Below, one piece after another: positions 36,250 through 44,134 of a stretch of 64,000 nucleotides of DNA. Source of the DNA: Qipengyuania gaetbuli (GTDB lineage: Bacteria > Pseudomonadota > Alphaproteobacteria > Sphingomonadales > Sphingomonadaceae). Location: positions 1,302,001 through 1,366,000 of the forward strand of contig NZ_JAIVLR010000001.1 in the NCBI RefSeq assembly GCF_020524765.1, written 5' to 3'. Numbering within the stretch: position 1 is the first letter of the stretch; every line of letters begins with the position of its first letter. The notes under the pieces are model-generated. The model searched no databases. It had not been told where the DNA came from and saw only the letters and a list, made by a program, of their open reading frames with translations. The position numbers were made by a program, and so were the translations under genes.

Positions 36250-36790
36250 GTTCCGGCACGAGACCGACCGGCTGGTCCTGCGCGACTGGCGCGATGAGGA
36301 CTGGGGGCCGTTCTGGGCCGCCACCAACACGCCTGCAGTCATGCGCTGGTTGGGCGGCGTTGCCGACGATGCCAAGCGGCAGGGCGCACAGGACCGCCTG
36401 CTGTCCTACACCCGCGACCACGGTCACACCTTCTGGGTGGTCGAGCGCAAGGACGATGGCGCAATCCTGGGCTTTTGCGGGCTCAAGCGCTGCAACCAGC
36501 AGGGCGGTCCGATCGGCATGATGGAAGTTGGCTGGCGCCTGCGCGAAGATGCCTGGGGCAAGGGCTATGCGAAGGAAGCGGCCAAGGCCTCGCTCGACCT
36601 CGCCTTCGAGCGCTTCGGCGCGGACGAGGTCGTTGCGCTCACAGTCATGGGCAACGAGGGCAGCTGGGGGCTGATGAAACGGCTCGGCATGCGCCGGCGC
36701 GAGGATCTCGATTTCGCGAACGCCGATTTCGACAAGGATAACCCTGTCATCATCGTCTATTCCATCGCGCGCGGCGATTGGCATGGCTGA
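36242..36790 (+). CDS. GNAT family N-acetyltransferase, copy 1
   Basis: A 182-residue acetyl-CoA-dependent acyltransferase of the RimJ/RimL-like branch (ETDRLVLRDWRDEDWGPFWA start; acetyl-CoA loop region REDAWGKGYAKEAAKA near 100-115; C-terminal RREDLDFANADFD). Target unknown; RimL-type relatives act on ribosomal or small-molecule amines. Clearly paralogous to the next gene, sharing RREDLDF and the same eight-base junction ATGGCTGA on both sides. Confidence 0.88.
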   Translation: MAEFRHETDRLVLRDWRDEDWGPFWAATNTPAVMRWLGGVADDAKRQGAQDRLLSYTRDHGHTFWVVERKDDGAILGFCGLKRCNQQGGPIGMMEVGWRLREDAWGKGYAKEAAKASLDLAFERFGADEVVALTVMGNEGSWGLMKRLGMRRREDLDFANADFDKDNPVIIVYSIARGDWHG

Positions 36791-37340
36791 CATCATCGCC
36801 GAAACCGACCGCCTGATCCTGCGCACCATCGAAGAAAGCGATGCGGCCGAGCAATACCGCCTGCTCAACACGCCGGCCGTCATGGCCCGGCTGGGCGGCC
36901 CCAAGGAACTGCACGAGATCGAGGCGAAGCACGCCAAGGCCATGCAGTGGTACGCCACGCGCGGCTTCAGCTTCCTGATGCTGGTCGAGAAAGACACTGG
37001 CGAGCTGGTCGGCCATGCCGGCATCAAGCTGGTCGACAACCCGCTGGCGAAGAACCAGGGCGATCACGAGATCGGCTGGCTTATCCGCGAGGACCGCTGG
37101 CGGCGGGGCTATGCCGAAGAGGCGGTGCGCGCCATCGTCGACTGGGCCCTCGGGCGCGTGGGTGCACCGCATGTCGTCGCGCTGACGAGCGACCTCAACG
37201 TGGCCAGCTGGAAGCTGATGGAAAAGCTCGGCATGGTTCGCCGCGAGGATCTCGATTTCGAGGACCCGAACTTTCCGCCAGAGGACCGCAAGACCATCCT
37301 TTACAGCATGACAAGAGACCAATGGGAGAAGGCCCAGTGA
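36783..37340 (+). CDS. GNAT family N-acetyltransferase, copy 2
   Basis: A 185-residue paralogue of the preceding gene: ETDRLILRTIEESDAAEQY opening, acetyl-CoA loop REDRWRRGYAEEAVRA and terminal RREDLDFEDPNFPPEDRK. Overlaps copy 1 by eight bases and the carbonic-anhydrase-like gene by four (GTGA). The tandem arrangement points to an old duplication followed by divergence. Substrate unknown. Confidence 0.88.
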   Translation: MADIIAETDRLILRTIEESDAAEQYRLLNTPAVMARLGGPKELHEIEAKHAKAMQWYATRGFSFLMLVEKDTGELVGHAGIKLVDNPLAKNQGDHEIGWLIREDRWRRGYAEEAVRAIVDWALGRVGAPHVVALTSDLNVASWKLMEKLGMVRREDLDFEDPNFPPEDRKTILYSMTRDQWEKAQ

Positions 37341-37903
37341 CCAGGCCCGGCGTCAATATCGTACCGATCCACGGCAAGGTGCCGAACATCCACGAGAGCG
37401 CGTTCATCGCACCCGGCTGCACCATCATCGGGGACGTGACGATCGGGGCGGAAAGCTCGATCTGGTACAATTGCGTGCTGCGCGCCGATGTGAGCCGCAT
37501 CGTCATTGGTGAGCGGACCAATGTGCAGGACGGCAGCGTACTCCATTGCGATCCGCCGCGCCCGGGCGACCCCGATGGCTCGCCGCTCATCATCGGCGAC
37601 GACGTCCTGATCGGGCACATGGCAATGGTCCACGGCTGCCGGATCGAGGACCGCGGCTTCGTCGGCCTCGGCGCGATTGCCATGAACAAGGCCGTCATCG
37701 GCAGCGACGCCATGCTGGCAGCAGGCGCCATGCTCACAGAAGGCAAGGTCATGGGCGCGCGCGAGCTGTGGGGCGGTCGCCCGGCGCGCAAGATGCGCGA
37801 TCTCGACGACATGGCCGTGGCCGGCATGCGCATGGGCACGGCCCATTATGCGGAGAACGCGAAGCACCACGCTGCCGCCGTCGATGAAGCGCTCAAAGGC
37901 TGA
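37337..37903 (+). CDS. Gamma carbonic anhydrase family protein (left-handed beta-helix)
   Basis: A 188-residue trimeric hexapeptide-repeat protein. The three zinc histidines are in place: H70 (GSVLH), H94 (LIGHMA) and H99 (MVHGC). Repeats of I-G-x4 begin at about residue 28. Catalytic glutamates of Cam are not obvious, as in many bacterial YrdA/PaaY-like members, so hydration of CO2 is possible rather than certain. GTG start overlaps the GNAT stop (GTGA). Overlaps the DUF167 gene by 20 bases. Confidence 0.9.
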   Translation: MTRPGVNIVPIHGKVPNIHESAFIAPGCTIIGDVTIGAESSIWYNCVLRADVSRIVIGERTNVQDGSVLHCDPPRPGDPDGSPLIIGDDVLIGHMAMVHGCRIEDRGFVGLGAIAMNKAVIGSDAMLAAGAMLTEGKVMGARELWGGRPARKMRDLDDMAVAGMRMGTAHYAENAKHHAAAVDEALKG

Positions 37904-38165
37904 CCTTCCAGAAGCCGGCGAATTGCTCGCCCTGCTCGATGACCGCCAGCGTATCGCCGTCCGGGTCACGCCCGGCGCACGGAGCGAGGCGGTCACTATC
38001 GAGGAGGGCCGCGTGCTCGTGAAAGTGCGCGCCAAGCCGCAGGACGGTGCGGCGAACGAGGCCGTTATCCGCCTCCTCGCCCACGCACTCGGCATCGCGC
38101 CGTCGCGCATCGCGATGTTGCGCGGCGCGACTTCGCGCGAGAAGCTCTTTCGGGTCGAGGCCTAG
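37884..38165 (+). CDS. DUF167 (YggU) family protein
   Basis: A 93-residue cytoplasmic protein with the family signature RIAVRVTPGARSEAVTIEEG and VKVRAKPQDGAANEAVIRLLA. The fold is known from structural genomics but the function is not. Last gene of the hemB operon; the ATG lies inside the preceding gene (20-base overlap) and no better start exists. The stop overlaps the DUF1993 gene end on the other strand. Confidence 0.88.
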   Translation: MKRSKADLPEAGELLALLDDRQRIAVRVTPGARSEAVTIEEGRVLVKVRAKPQDGAANEAVIRLLAHALGIAPSRIAMLRGATSREKLFRVEA

Positions 38166-38674
38166 CCCGCAGGCCGCGCATAGCGCGCGAGGAAGCCGAC
38201 GAAATCGATCTTGCCCAGATCCACGCCTTCCTTGCGCAGGATGGCGTAGGCGGTTGCGGCGTGGAAGTAGAAGTTGGGCATCGTCCAGTCGCGCAAATAC
38301 TCATGCGCGGCCATCACGAAGCGCATGCCGTTGGGCAGGGTCATGTCGATTTCCGCGTCATGCGCCGCGGCTTCGCGTTCACCGGCAGAACCCACATGCT
38401 CGCGTGCCCTGGCCAGCATGGCGCGGACCTCGTCGAAGCTGGCAAGGGCTGTCTCTTCGTGCGGAATGTCCATGCCCCACACCCGGCCGAGCGCCATGTA
38501 GACCTGGTTCACCGCGATGCGGAATTGCGATTCCAGCGGGAGCATGTCCTCGGCGAGCCGGCCCTCGACCAATCGCTCGTCGGACACTCCCGCCTTCTGG
38601 GCCTTGGCCGCGAGATGGTCGAGCGTGCCGAGGATGTTGCCGAAAGTGGCGATTGCGGCGGACGAATAGGACAT
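38162..38674 (-). CDS. DUF1993 family protein
   Basis: A 170-residue helical protein of the DUF1993/DinB-like group. Recognisable by ILGTLDHLAAKAQKAG and the C-terminal HEYLRDWTMPNFYFHAATAYAILR, where His and Tyr residues recur as in the family. Some annotation systems call it a putative damage-inducible or metal-binding four-helix protein; no function is established. Convergent with the hemB operon. Confidence 0.85.
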   Translation of the reverse strand: MSYSSAAIATFGNILGTLDHLAAKAQKAGVSDERLVEGRLAEDMLPLESQFRIAVNQVYMALGRVWGMDIPHEETALASFDEVRAMLARAREHVGSAGEREAAAHDAEIDMTLPNGMRFVMAAHEYLRDWTMPNFYFHAATAYAILRKEGVDLGKIDFVGFLARYARPAG

Positions 38675-38701
38675 GGTTCTCTCCCGTGAGGCCCATACCA
38701 G

Positions 38702-39367
38702 CTAGGTCGGCGCCGACCCCATATCAATAGGGTTGGCCCGTTCGATCAGAAAGGCCGCACCGAAGAGAATGACGGCCAGAGCGCACAACAGCGGCGGCGC
38801 AATGACCTGATTGTGGGCGTACACCCAACCTCCTCCAAAAGCACCTATCGCCAGGGCAAGCCACAGCAGACCGTATCCGCGCATGCTTGGTGCGGTCCGG
38901 CCCGTCAGCCTTGCCGCAATCCCTTGTCCGAAGCGCACGAGCGCGCCCGTCATATATGTAACGCCGACCGTGACCTCGCCATCCTTGGAAAAGACGTTGT
39001 TGGCGAGGCCCATCGCGCAGGCCGCCGGAACGAGGAAGCCGAGGGTGTAACCACCTGAATGGGCCAAAGCGCCTAGGCCCAGCAGTGCGGACACGCCCAT
39101 CAAGAGCAAGCGTTTGCGACACGCAGGCCATCGCCCGGCGACAATTGCGCCCATGATCACGCCCCCGATGAAACTGCCGATGATCGTCAGCGGCAAGAGG
39201 ACCGTACCCGCGGCTGTGGCGAAGTCCACGCCCAGCCTTGTCGTATTGCCCGACATGAACGATGCAAAATAGCCACCCGTGGCGAGGAACCCTGTCGCGT
39301 CGACCGCACCAGCAAGGAAGGCGAGGCCGATGGCCAGCTTCTGGCGGGCGGGGTCGTAGCGATGCAC
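38702..39367 (-). CDS. YoaK/DUF1275 family membrane protein
   Basis: A 221-residue inner-membrane protein with about six hydrophobic segments and the DUF1275 opening LAFLAGAVDATGFLATGGYFASFMSGNTTRLG. Family members are putative transporters of unknown cargo. It stands alone between the DUF1993 gene and the DNA ligase gene, 30 bases after the ligase stop on the same strand. Confidence 0.88.
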   Translation of the reverse strand: MHRYDPARQKLAIGLAFLAGAVDATGFLATGGYFASFMSGNTTRLGVDFATAAGTVLLPLTIIGSFIGGVIMGAIVAGRWPACRKRLLLMGVSALLGLGALAHSGGYTLGFLVPAACAMGLANNVFSKDGEVTVGVTYMTGALVRFGQGIAARLTGRTAPSMRGYGLLWLALAIGAFGGGWVYAHNQVIAPPLLCALAVILFGAAFLIERANPIDMGSAPT

Positions 39368-39397
39368 GGCAACAGCTTGCCCTGAATCGCCCCGAAA

Positions 39398-40990
39398 TCA
39401 ATCCCTGATCAACAACCGCAGCGCCTCGATCCGGTCCGCTTCGTGCGGCGGCTTGTCCCAGCGGATGCGGCGGATGCGCGGGAAGCGCATGGCGAGCCCG
39501 GACTTGTGGCGCCTGCTCTCGTGCACGCTGTCGAAAGCGACCTCGAACACCAGGCTCCGGTCGGTCTCGCGCACCGGGCCGAAGCGGTTGACCGTGTTCT
39601 GGCGCACGTGGCGGTCGAGCTTCTTCAGCTCCTCGTCGGTGAAGCCCGAATAGGCCTTGCCCACCGGCAGCAGGTCCGCGCCCTGGTCGGGATCGCCGTC
39701 CCAGCAGCCGAAGGTGTAGTCGGAATAGAAGCTCGACCGCTTGCCGCTGCCGCGCTGGGCATACATCAGCACGCAATCGACCAGCAGCGGGTCGCGCTTC
39801 CACTTGTACCAGTATCCCACGCGCCGCCCGGCGATATAAGGACTGTCCTTGCGCTTGAGCATCAGCCCCTCGATCGCATCGTCGCGGCTGCCTTCGCGGA
39901 TCTGCGCGAGGTGCTCGAAGTCGCGCGCCTCGACCACGCTGCTGATATCGAAATGGCTGTCCGGCAGGCGCGCCATCAGCGCCTCGAGCCGGGAGCGCCG
40001 CGCGGTCCATGCGCGTTCGCGCAAGTCATCGCCTTCGACGATCAGCGCGTCATAGAGGCGCACGAAAGCCGGGTATTCGGTGAGCATCTTCTTCGAGACT
40101 GTCTTGCGGCCGAGCCGTTGCTGCAGCGCATTGAAGCTGGCCGCCCCGCCTTCTTCACCGCCCTGCACGCTGCCGCGCACGAGCAGTTCGCCGTCGAGCA
40201 CCGCGTTGAAGGGCAGCACGTCGAGCAATTCGGGGAAGGTCGCGGAAATATCGTCGCCCGAGCGCGAGTAGAGCCGCGTCTCGCCGCCTGCGCGCACCAG
40301 CTGCACGCGGATGCCGTCCCATTTCCACTCTGCCGCATAGTCTGCAAGGTCGACCACCGTGTCCTCGAGCGGGTGGGCCAGCATGAAAGGGCGGAAGGTC
40401 GGCAGGTTCTCTGTATCCGGCGGGGGTTTGCCGTGCGCAGCCCAGTCGAACAGTTCCGCATAGGGCGGCTGGAGCCCGTGCCAGTACTCCTCCACCTCGT
40501 CGACCGACACGTCGAAAGCCTGCGCGAAGGCGGTCTTGGCGAGCCGACTCGATACGCCGATGCGCATCCCGCCGGTCGCCAGCTTCAGCAGCGCATAACG
40601 GCCCGAGGCATCGAGCCGGTCGAGCAGCCTGGGAAGCTCCGTCACCACGCTTTTGCGCGTCATGGCCGAAAGCAGCTCGACCGTTTCGCTGACACTTGGC
40701 GGAGAGGGCGGATCGGCGGGGGCGGGCCACAGCAGGCTCGCCGTTTCCGCCGTATCGCCGACAAAGTCGCGGCTCAGTGTCCACAACACCGGATCGACCC
40801 GCTCCTGCATCAGATTGCGGATCGTCGAGCTTTTGACGGCCGGAAAATCGAGCCCGTCGGACAGCGCTGCCAGCGCCCAGCCGCGGTCGGGATCGGGCGT
40901 CGCGCGCAAGTACTCGGCAATCAGCCGCAGCTTTTCGTTGCGCGAGCGCGTGTAGACCAGCGCATCGACCAGGGCGGCGAATTCTTCCAC
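39398..40990 (-). CDS. ATP-dependent DNA ligase
   Basis: Repair ligase of 530 aa. N-terminal DNA-binding domain (1-185), adenylation domain with nucleotidyl-transfer lysine K223 in EWKWDGIR, VLDGELL, EGLMLKRKDSPY, then the OB domain with YWYKWKRD. This is the stand-alone bacterial LigB/LigC-like enzyme found with the 'ligase-associated' exonuclease rather than the essential NAD-dependent LigA. GTG start two bases after the exonuclease stop. Non-essential DNA repair is the inferred role. Confidence 0.92.
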   Translation of the reverse strand: MEEFAALVDALVYTRSRNEKLRLIAEYLRATPDPDRGWALAALSDGLDFPAVKSSTIRNLMQERVDPVLWTLSRDFVGDTAETASLLWPAPADPPSPPSVSETVELLSAMTRKSVVTELPRLLDRLDASGRYALLKLATGGMRIGVSSRLAKTAFAQAFDVSVDEVEEYWHGLQPPYAELFDWAAHGKPPPDTENLPTFRPFMLAHPLEDTVVDLADYAAEWKWDGIRVQLVRAGGETRLYSRSGDDISATFPELLDVLPFNAVLDGELLVRGSVQGGEEGGAASFNALQQRLGRKTVSKKMLTEYPAFVRLYDALIVEGDDLRERAWTARRSRLEALMARLPDSHFDISSVVEARDFEHLAQIREGSRDDAIEGLMLKRKDSPYIAGRRVGYWYKWKRDPLLVDCVLMYAQRGSGKRSSFYSDYTFGCWDGDPDQGADLLPVGKAYSGFTDEELKKLDRHVRQNTVNRFGPVRETDRSLVFEVAFDSVHESRRHKSGLAMRFPRIRRIRWDKPPHEADRIEALRLLIRD

Positions 40991-40992
40991 GC

Positions 40993-41997
40993 CTAGTCGT
41001 CCTCGTCCTCGTAACCGGCCAGCGCCAGCGCGCGGGCGCGGCGCTGGTGGAGCTGGCACCAGCGCAGCAGTGCGTCCTCGCGGCCGTGGGTGATCCAGTT
41101 TTCCTGTGCGGCGACTTCCTCGATCGTGCGGGTCAGCTCGCCCCAGTCGGCGTGATCGGAGATGACCAGCGGCAGCTCGACATTGCGCTGCCGGGCGCGC
41201 TGGCGCACGCGCATCCACCCGCTCGCCATGGCAGTGATGGGATCGGGCAGGCGGCGGCTCCACCGGTCGTTGAGGGCGCTGGGCGGGCACACGACGACGG
41301 CGCCGCGCATGTCGTCCTTGGAATAGTCCGCAACGAGCCGGAGTTCGCCGAGGTCCACGCCGTGTTCTTCGTAGAGGCGGCACATCTTCTCCATTGCACC
41401 GTGGAGGTAAATCGGGTCGCGGTGCCCTGCGCGCCGCAGTTCGGCGATCACGCGCTGTGCCTTGCCCAGCGCATAGGCGCCGACCAGCACGCAGCGGTCG
41501 GGATGCGCGGCGAGCCGTTCGAGCAGCTTGGCCATCTCCTCTTCGATCGGCGGGTGGGTGAACAGCGGCAGGCCGAAGGTCGCCTCGGTGATGAAGATGT
41601 CGCACTTCGTCACCTCGAAGGGCGCACAGGTGGGATCGGCGCGGCGCTTGTAGTCGCCCGTCACCACCACGCGCTCGCCCGCGTGCTCGAGCAGGATCTG
41701 CGCGCTGCCCAAGACGTGGCCTGCGGGCACATAGGTCGCATCGACACCGCCGGGCAGGCGGATCGTCTCGCCATAGGCGACCGGGGTCGCGCCGGCAGAA
41801 GTCGCGTAGCGCAACTTCATGATCGCCAGCGTCTCTGGCGTGGCGACCGTCTGGTCGTGCCCGCCGCGCGCATGGTCGGCATGGCCGTGCGTCACCAGGG
41901 CCTTGTCGACCGCGCGCGAGGGATCGACCCAGCAGTCTGCGGGGACGATGTGGATGCCGTGCGGCTCGGGTCGGATCCAGGAAAAGGAGGCGGCCAT
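40993..41997 (-). CDS. Ligase-associated DNA exonuclease (metallo-beta-lactamase fold)
   Basis: A 334-residue MBL/beta-CASP nuclease. Metal site HGHADH (H37, H39, D41, H42), VPAGHVLGSAQ, GDYKRRADPTC, and C-terminal VISDHADWGEL are those of the SNM1/PSO2-related ligase-associated DNA-damage-response exonucleases. ATG preceded by a purine-poor but acceptable context; longer open frame rejected. Operonic with the following ligase; in many bacteria this pair is joined by an Lhr-like helicase and PdeM, which are not in this window. Confidence 0.9.
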   Translation of the reverse strand: MAASFSWIRPEPHGIHIVPADCWVDPSRAVDKALVTHGHADHARGGHDQTVATPETLAIMKLRYATSAGATPVAYGETIRLPGGVDATYVPAGHVLGSAQILLEHAGERVVVTGDYKRRADPTCAPFEVTKCDIFITEATFGLPLFTHPPIEEEMAKLLERLAAHPDRCVLVGAYALGKAQRVIAELRRAGHRDPIYLHGAMEKMCRLYEEHGVDLGELRLVADYSKDDMRGAVVVCPPSALNDRWSRRLPDPITAMASGWMRVRQRARQRNVELPLVISDHADWGELTRTIEEVAAQENWITHGREDALLRWCQLHQRRARALALAGYEDEDD

Positions 41998-42032
41998 CCC
42001 CGCACCAACGGCAGGGAGGCGCGCCGGTTTCC

Positions 42033-44060
42033 TTATTTGTCCCTGTACTTGTCGAACCAGGCGATGACTGCCGCGCCCTTGGCCGCCTGCTGGCTCGGGC
42101 TCATGGTCAGATCGCTGTGGCTTGCGCCGGGCATCACGACCAGCGCAGTGTCGACACCCAGCACCTTCAGCGCGCCGTAGAACTGCTCTGCCTCGCTTCG
42201 CGGGGTGCGATAGTCCTCCTCGCCCACCAGCATCAGCGTCGGGGTCTTGATGTTGGCCGCATTCGCAAGCGGCGAACGGCGCCAGTAGTCCTCGGGCCGC
42301 TCCCACGGCTGGCCCTTCATCCAGTACTTGCCGAAGAAGGCGTAGCCGTCGCTCATCAGGGCCATGTTGGTCCAGTTGATGACCGGCTTGTAGGAGGCGG
42401 CCGCGGCGAAGCGGTCGGTCTTGCCGACGATCCACGCGGTCAGGATGCCGCCGCCCGATCCGCCGGTGACGAAGAGGTTGCCTGCATCGGCATAGCCCGC
42501 GGCCACCGCTGCATCGACTGCCGCCATCAGCTCGTCATGGTTGGAGATCGGGTAATTGCCCTCGATCCGGTCGGCAAAAGCCTGGCCGTAGCCGGTCGAA
42601 CCGCCCGGATTGGTGTAGAGCGTGGCATAACCGGCTGAGGCGTAGATCTGGTAGTCCGAGGAGAAGCTCGGGCCGTAACCGGCATAGGGGCCGCCGTGGA
42701 TTTCGAGGATCATCGGCAGCGGCTTGCCTTCCTGCCAGTCGGCGGGAAGCACGATCCAGCTGGGGATCTTCGTCCCGTCGGCCGCCGTTACCTGCAGTTC
42801 CCGCACCTGTGCGAGGCGCTTGCCCGACAGTTTCAGGTCGTTGAGCGAGGTCAGGCGCGTGGCCTTGCCGCCGCGCAGCACCGATACGTCGGAGGGCCTC
42901 AAAGTGCTGCCGCTGGTGTAGGCGAGCACGCCGCCATCGGACACGCTCCACTGCCCGCCCGCATAGGGGCGCGTGTAATAGGTATCGACCAGCTCCGCGC
43001 CGAGCGGGCTGACGCTGCCGCCCAGCGATACCTTGGCGACCTTGTAGGTGCCTTGGTCCTCGTAGCCTGCGAAGAGGCCTGCGGCGTTCCATTCGAGCGA
43101 GGTCACGTCGCGGTCGAAACCGCTGGCGATCCGGCGCTTGTTCGACCCGTCGCGGTCCATCACGTAGATGCCGTTCTGGACATAGGCCATCGCCTGGTCG
43201 TCATAGCCAAGGTAGGCGATCTGCCGTCCGTCGGGCGAAACTTGCGGATTGGCATCGGGACCGTCGCGGTCGGTCAGCGCGGTAATCGCGCCAGAGGTCA
43301 CGTCGATCGCATAGACCTCGCTGTCGACGCCGCTCAGCTCCCAGTCCTCGTCGCGATTGCCGCTGATAAGGATGGTGCGCCCGTCGGGCGTCCATTCGAG
43401 GCCGCCGCCGTGATTGCGGTCGCCATGGGTCAGCTGGCGCGGCGCGCCGCCGACTGCATCGACGAGGAAGACCTGCGTGAAGCCCGGCGTGAGATAGCCG
43501 GCCCCGTCATAGCGATAGGTAACGCGGTCGATAATCTGCGGCCCCGGTTTCCACTTGGCGCCTTCGGGCGGCGAAAGCGGCGAGCCGAGCTTGAGCGGTT
43601 CGGACGGGATATCGGCCGAATAGGCGATGCGCTTGCCATCGGGCGACCATGCCAGCGATTGCGGCGCGCCGGGCAGGGCCGTGATGTTCGCGCTCTGCCC
43701 GCTGGCCATCCAGCGCACGTGCAGTTCAGGCCCGCCGCCGCTGTGGGTCGAGACATAGGCGAGGCGATCGCCGCCCGGTGACCAGCGCGGGCTGGAGTGC
43801 GAGCCTTCTCCCGTTACCAGCGGCGTTTCCGCCCCGCTCGCCACGTCGATCATCCAGATCGAGGAAACCGCGGCATCGGTCATGATATCGTTGGTCCGGC
43901 GCACATAGGCGATGCGCTTGCCATCCGGGCTGATCTGCGGATCGGCCGCCACGCTGAGGCCGAACAGGTCCTCTGCGGTAAAGGCCGGGCTGGGCGCATC
44001 CTGCGCATAGGCCGGTGCGGCTAGCGCGAGGCCGAGCGCGGCGAAACAGGCGTATCTCAT
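42033..44060 (-). CDS. S9 family serine peptidase, exported
   Basis: A 675-residue prolyl-oligopeptidase-family enzyme with a signal peptide (1-20, ending APAYAQ). TolB/PD40-type propeller repeats (ISPDGKRIAYVRR, WSPDGKRIAYSAD, WTPDGRTILISG) span about 25-400; the hydrolase domain follows. Nucleophile Ser535 in GGSGGG, Asp in EEDYRTP and His in ASHSDL form the triad. The ATG before MRYACF is used, with GGGGAGG seven bases upstream; that ribosome binding site lies inside a terminator hairpin (described separately). Confidence 0.93.
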   Translation of the reverse strand: MRYACFAALGLALAAPAYAQDAPSPAFTAEDLFGLSVAADPQISPDGKRIAYVRRTNDIMTDAAVSSIWMIDVASGAETPLVTGEGSHSSPRWSPGGDRLAYVSTHSGGGPELHVRWMASGQSANITALPGAPQSLAWSPDGKRIAYSADIPSEPLKLGSPLSPPEGAKWKPGPQIIDRVTYRYDGAGYLTPGFTQVFLVDAVGGAPRQLTHGDRNHGGGLEWTPDGRTILISGNRDEDWELSGVDSEVYAIDVTSGAITALTDRDGPDANPQVSPDGRQIAYLGYDDQAMAYVQNGIYVMDRDGSNKRRIASGFDRDVTSLEWNAAGLFAGYEDQGTYKVAKVSLGGSVSPLGAELVDTYYTRPYAGGQWSVSDGGVLAYTSGSTLRPSDVSVLRGGKATRLTSLNDLKLSGKRLAQVRELQVTAADGTKIPSWIVLPADWQEGKPLPMILEIHGGPYAGYGPSFSSDYQIYASAGYATLYTNPGGSTGYGQAFADRIEGNYPISNHDELMAAVDAAVAAGYADAGNLFVTGGSGGGILTAWIVGKTDRFAAAASYKPVINWTNMALMSDGYAFFGKYWMKGQPWERPEDYWRRSPLANAANIKTPTLMLVGEEDYRTPRSEAEQFYGALKVLGVDTALVVMPGASHSDLTMSPSQQAAKGAAVIAWFDKYRDK

Positions 44061-44061
44061 G

Positions 44062-44091
44062 AAAAAACCTCCCCTGCGGCAACAGGGGAGG
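44062..44091 (-). terminator. Terminator hairpin after clpA that contains the S9 gene's ribosome binding site
   Basis: On the minus strand a perfect 9-bp stem (arms 44091-44083 and 44076-44068, six-base loop) is followed by TTTTTT and then C-ATG of the S9 peptidase. The 3' arm CAGGGGAGG is also the Shine-Dalgarno sequence of that gene. It sits 44 bases after the clpA stop, so it should end clpA transcription and would block translation initiation in read-through RNA. Confidence 0.82.
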
Positions 44092-44134
44092 TTCAATCAC
44101 ACGGAAGCGATTCTGGCTAGAGCGGGCGGGCCGC

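Noticed and set aside
39443-40996. Long plus-strand open frame opposite the DNA ligase gene
   Set aside because: Antisense shadow of the ligase; arginine-rich with no recognisable motif.
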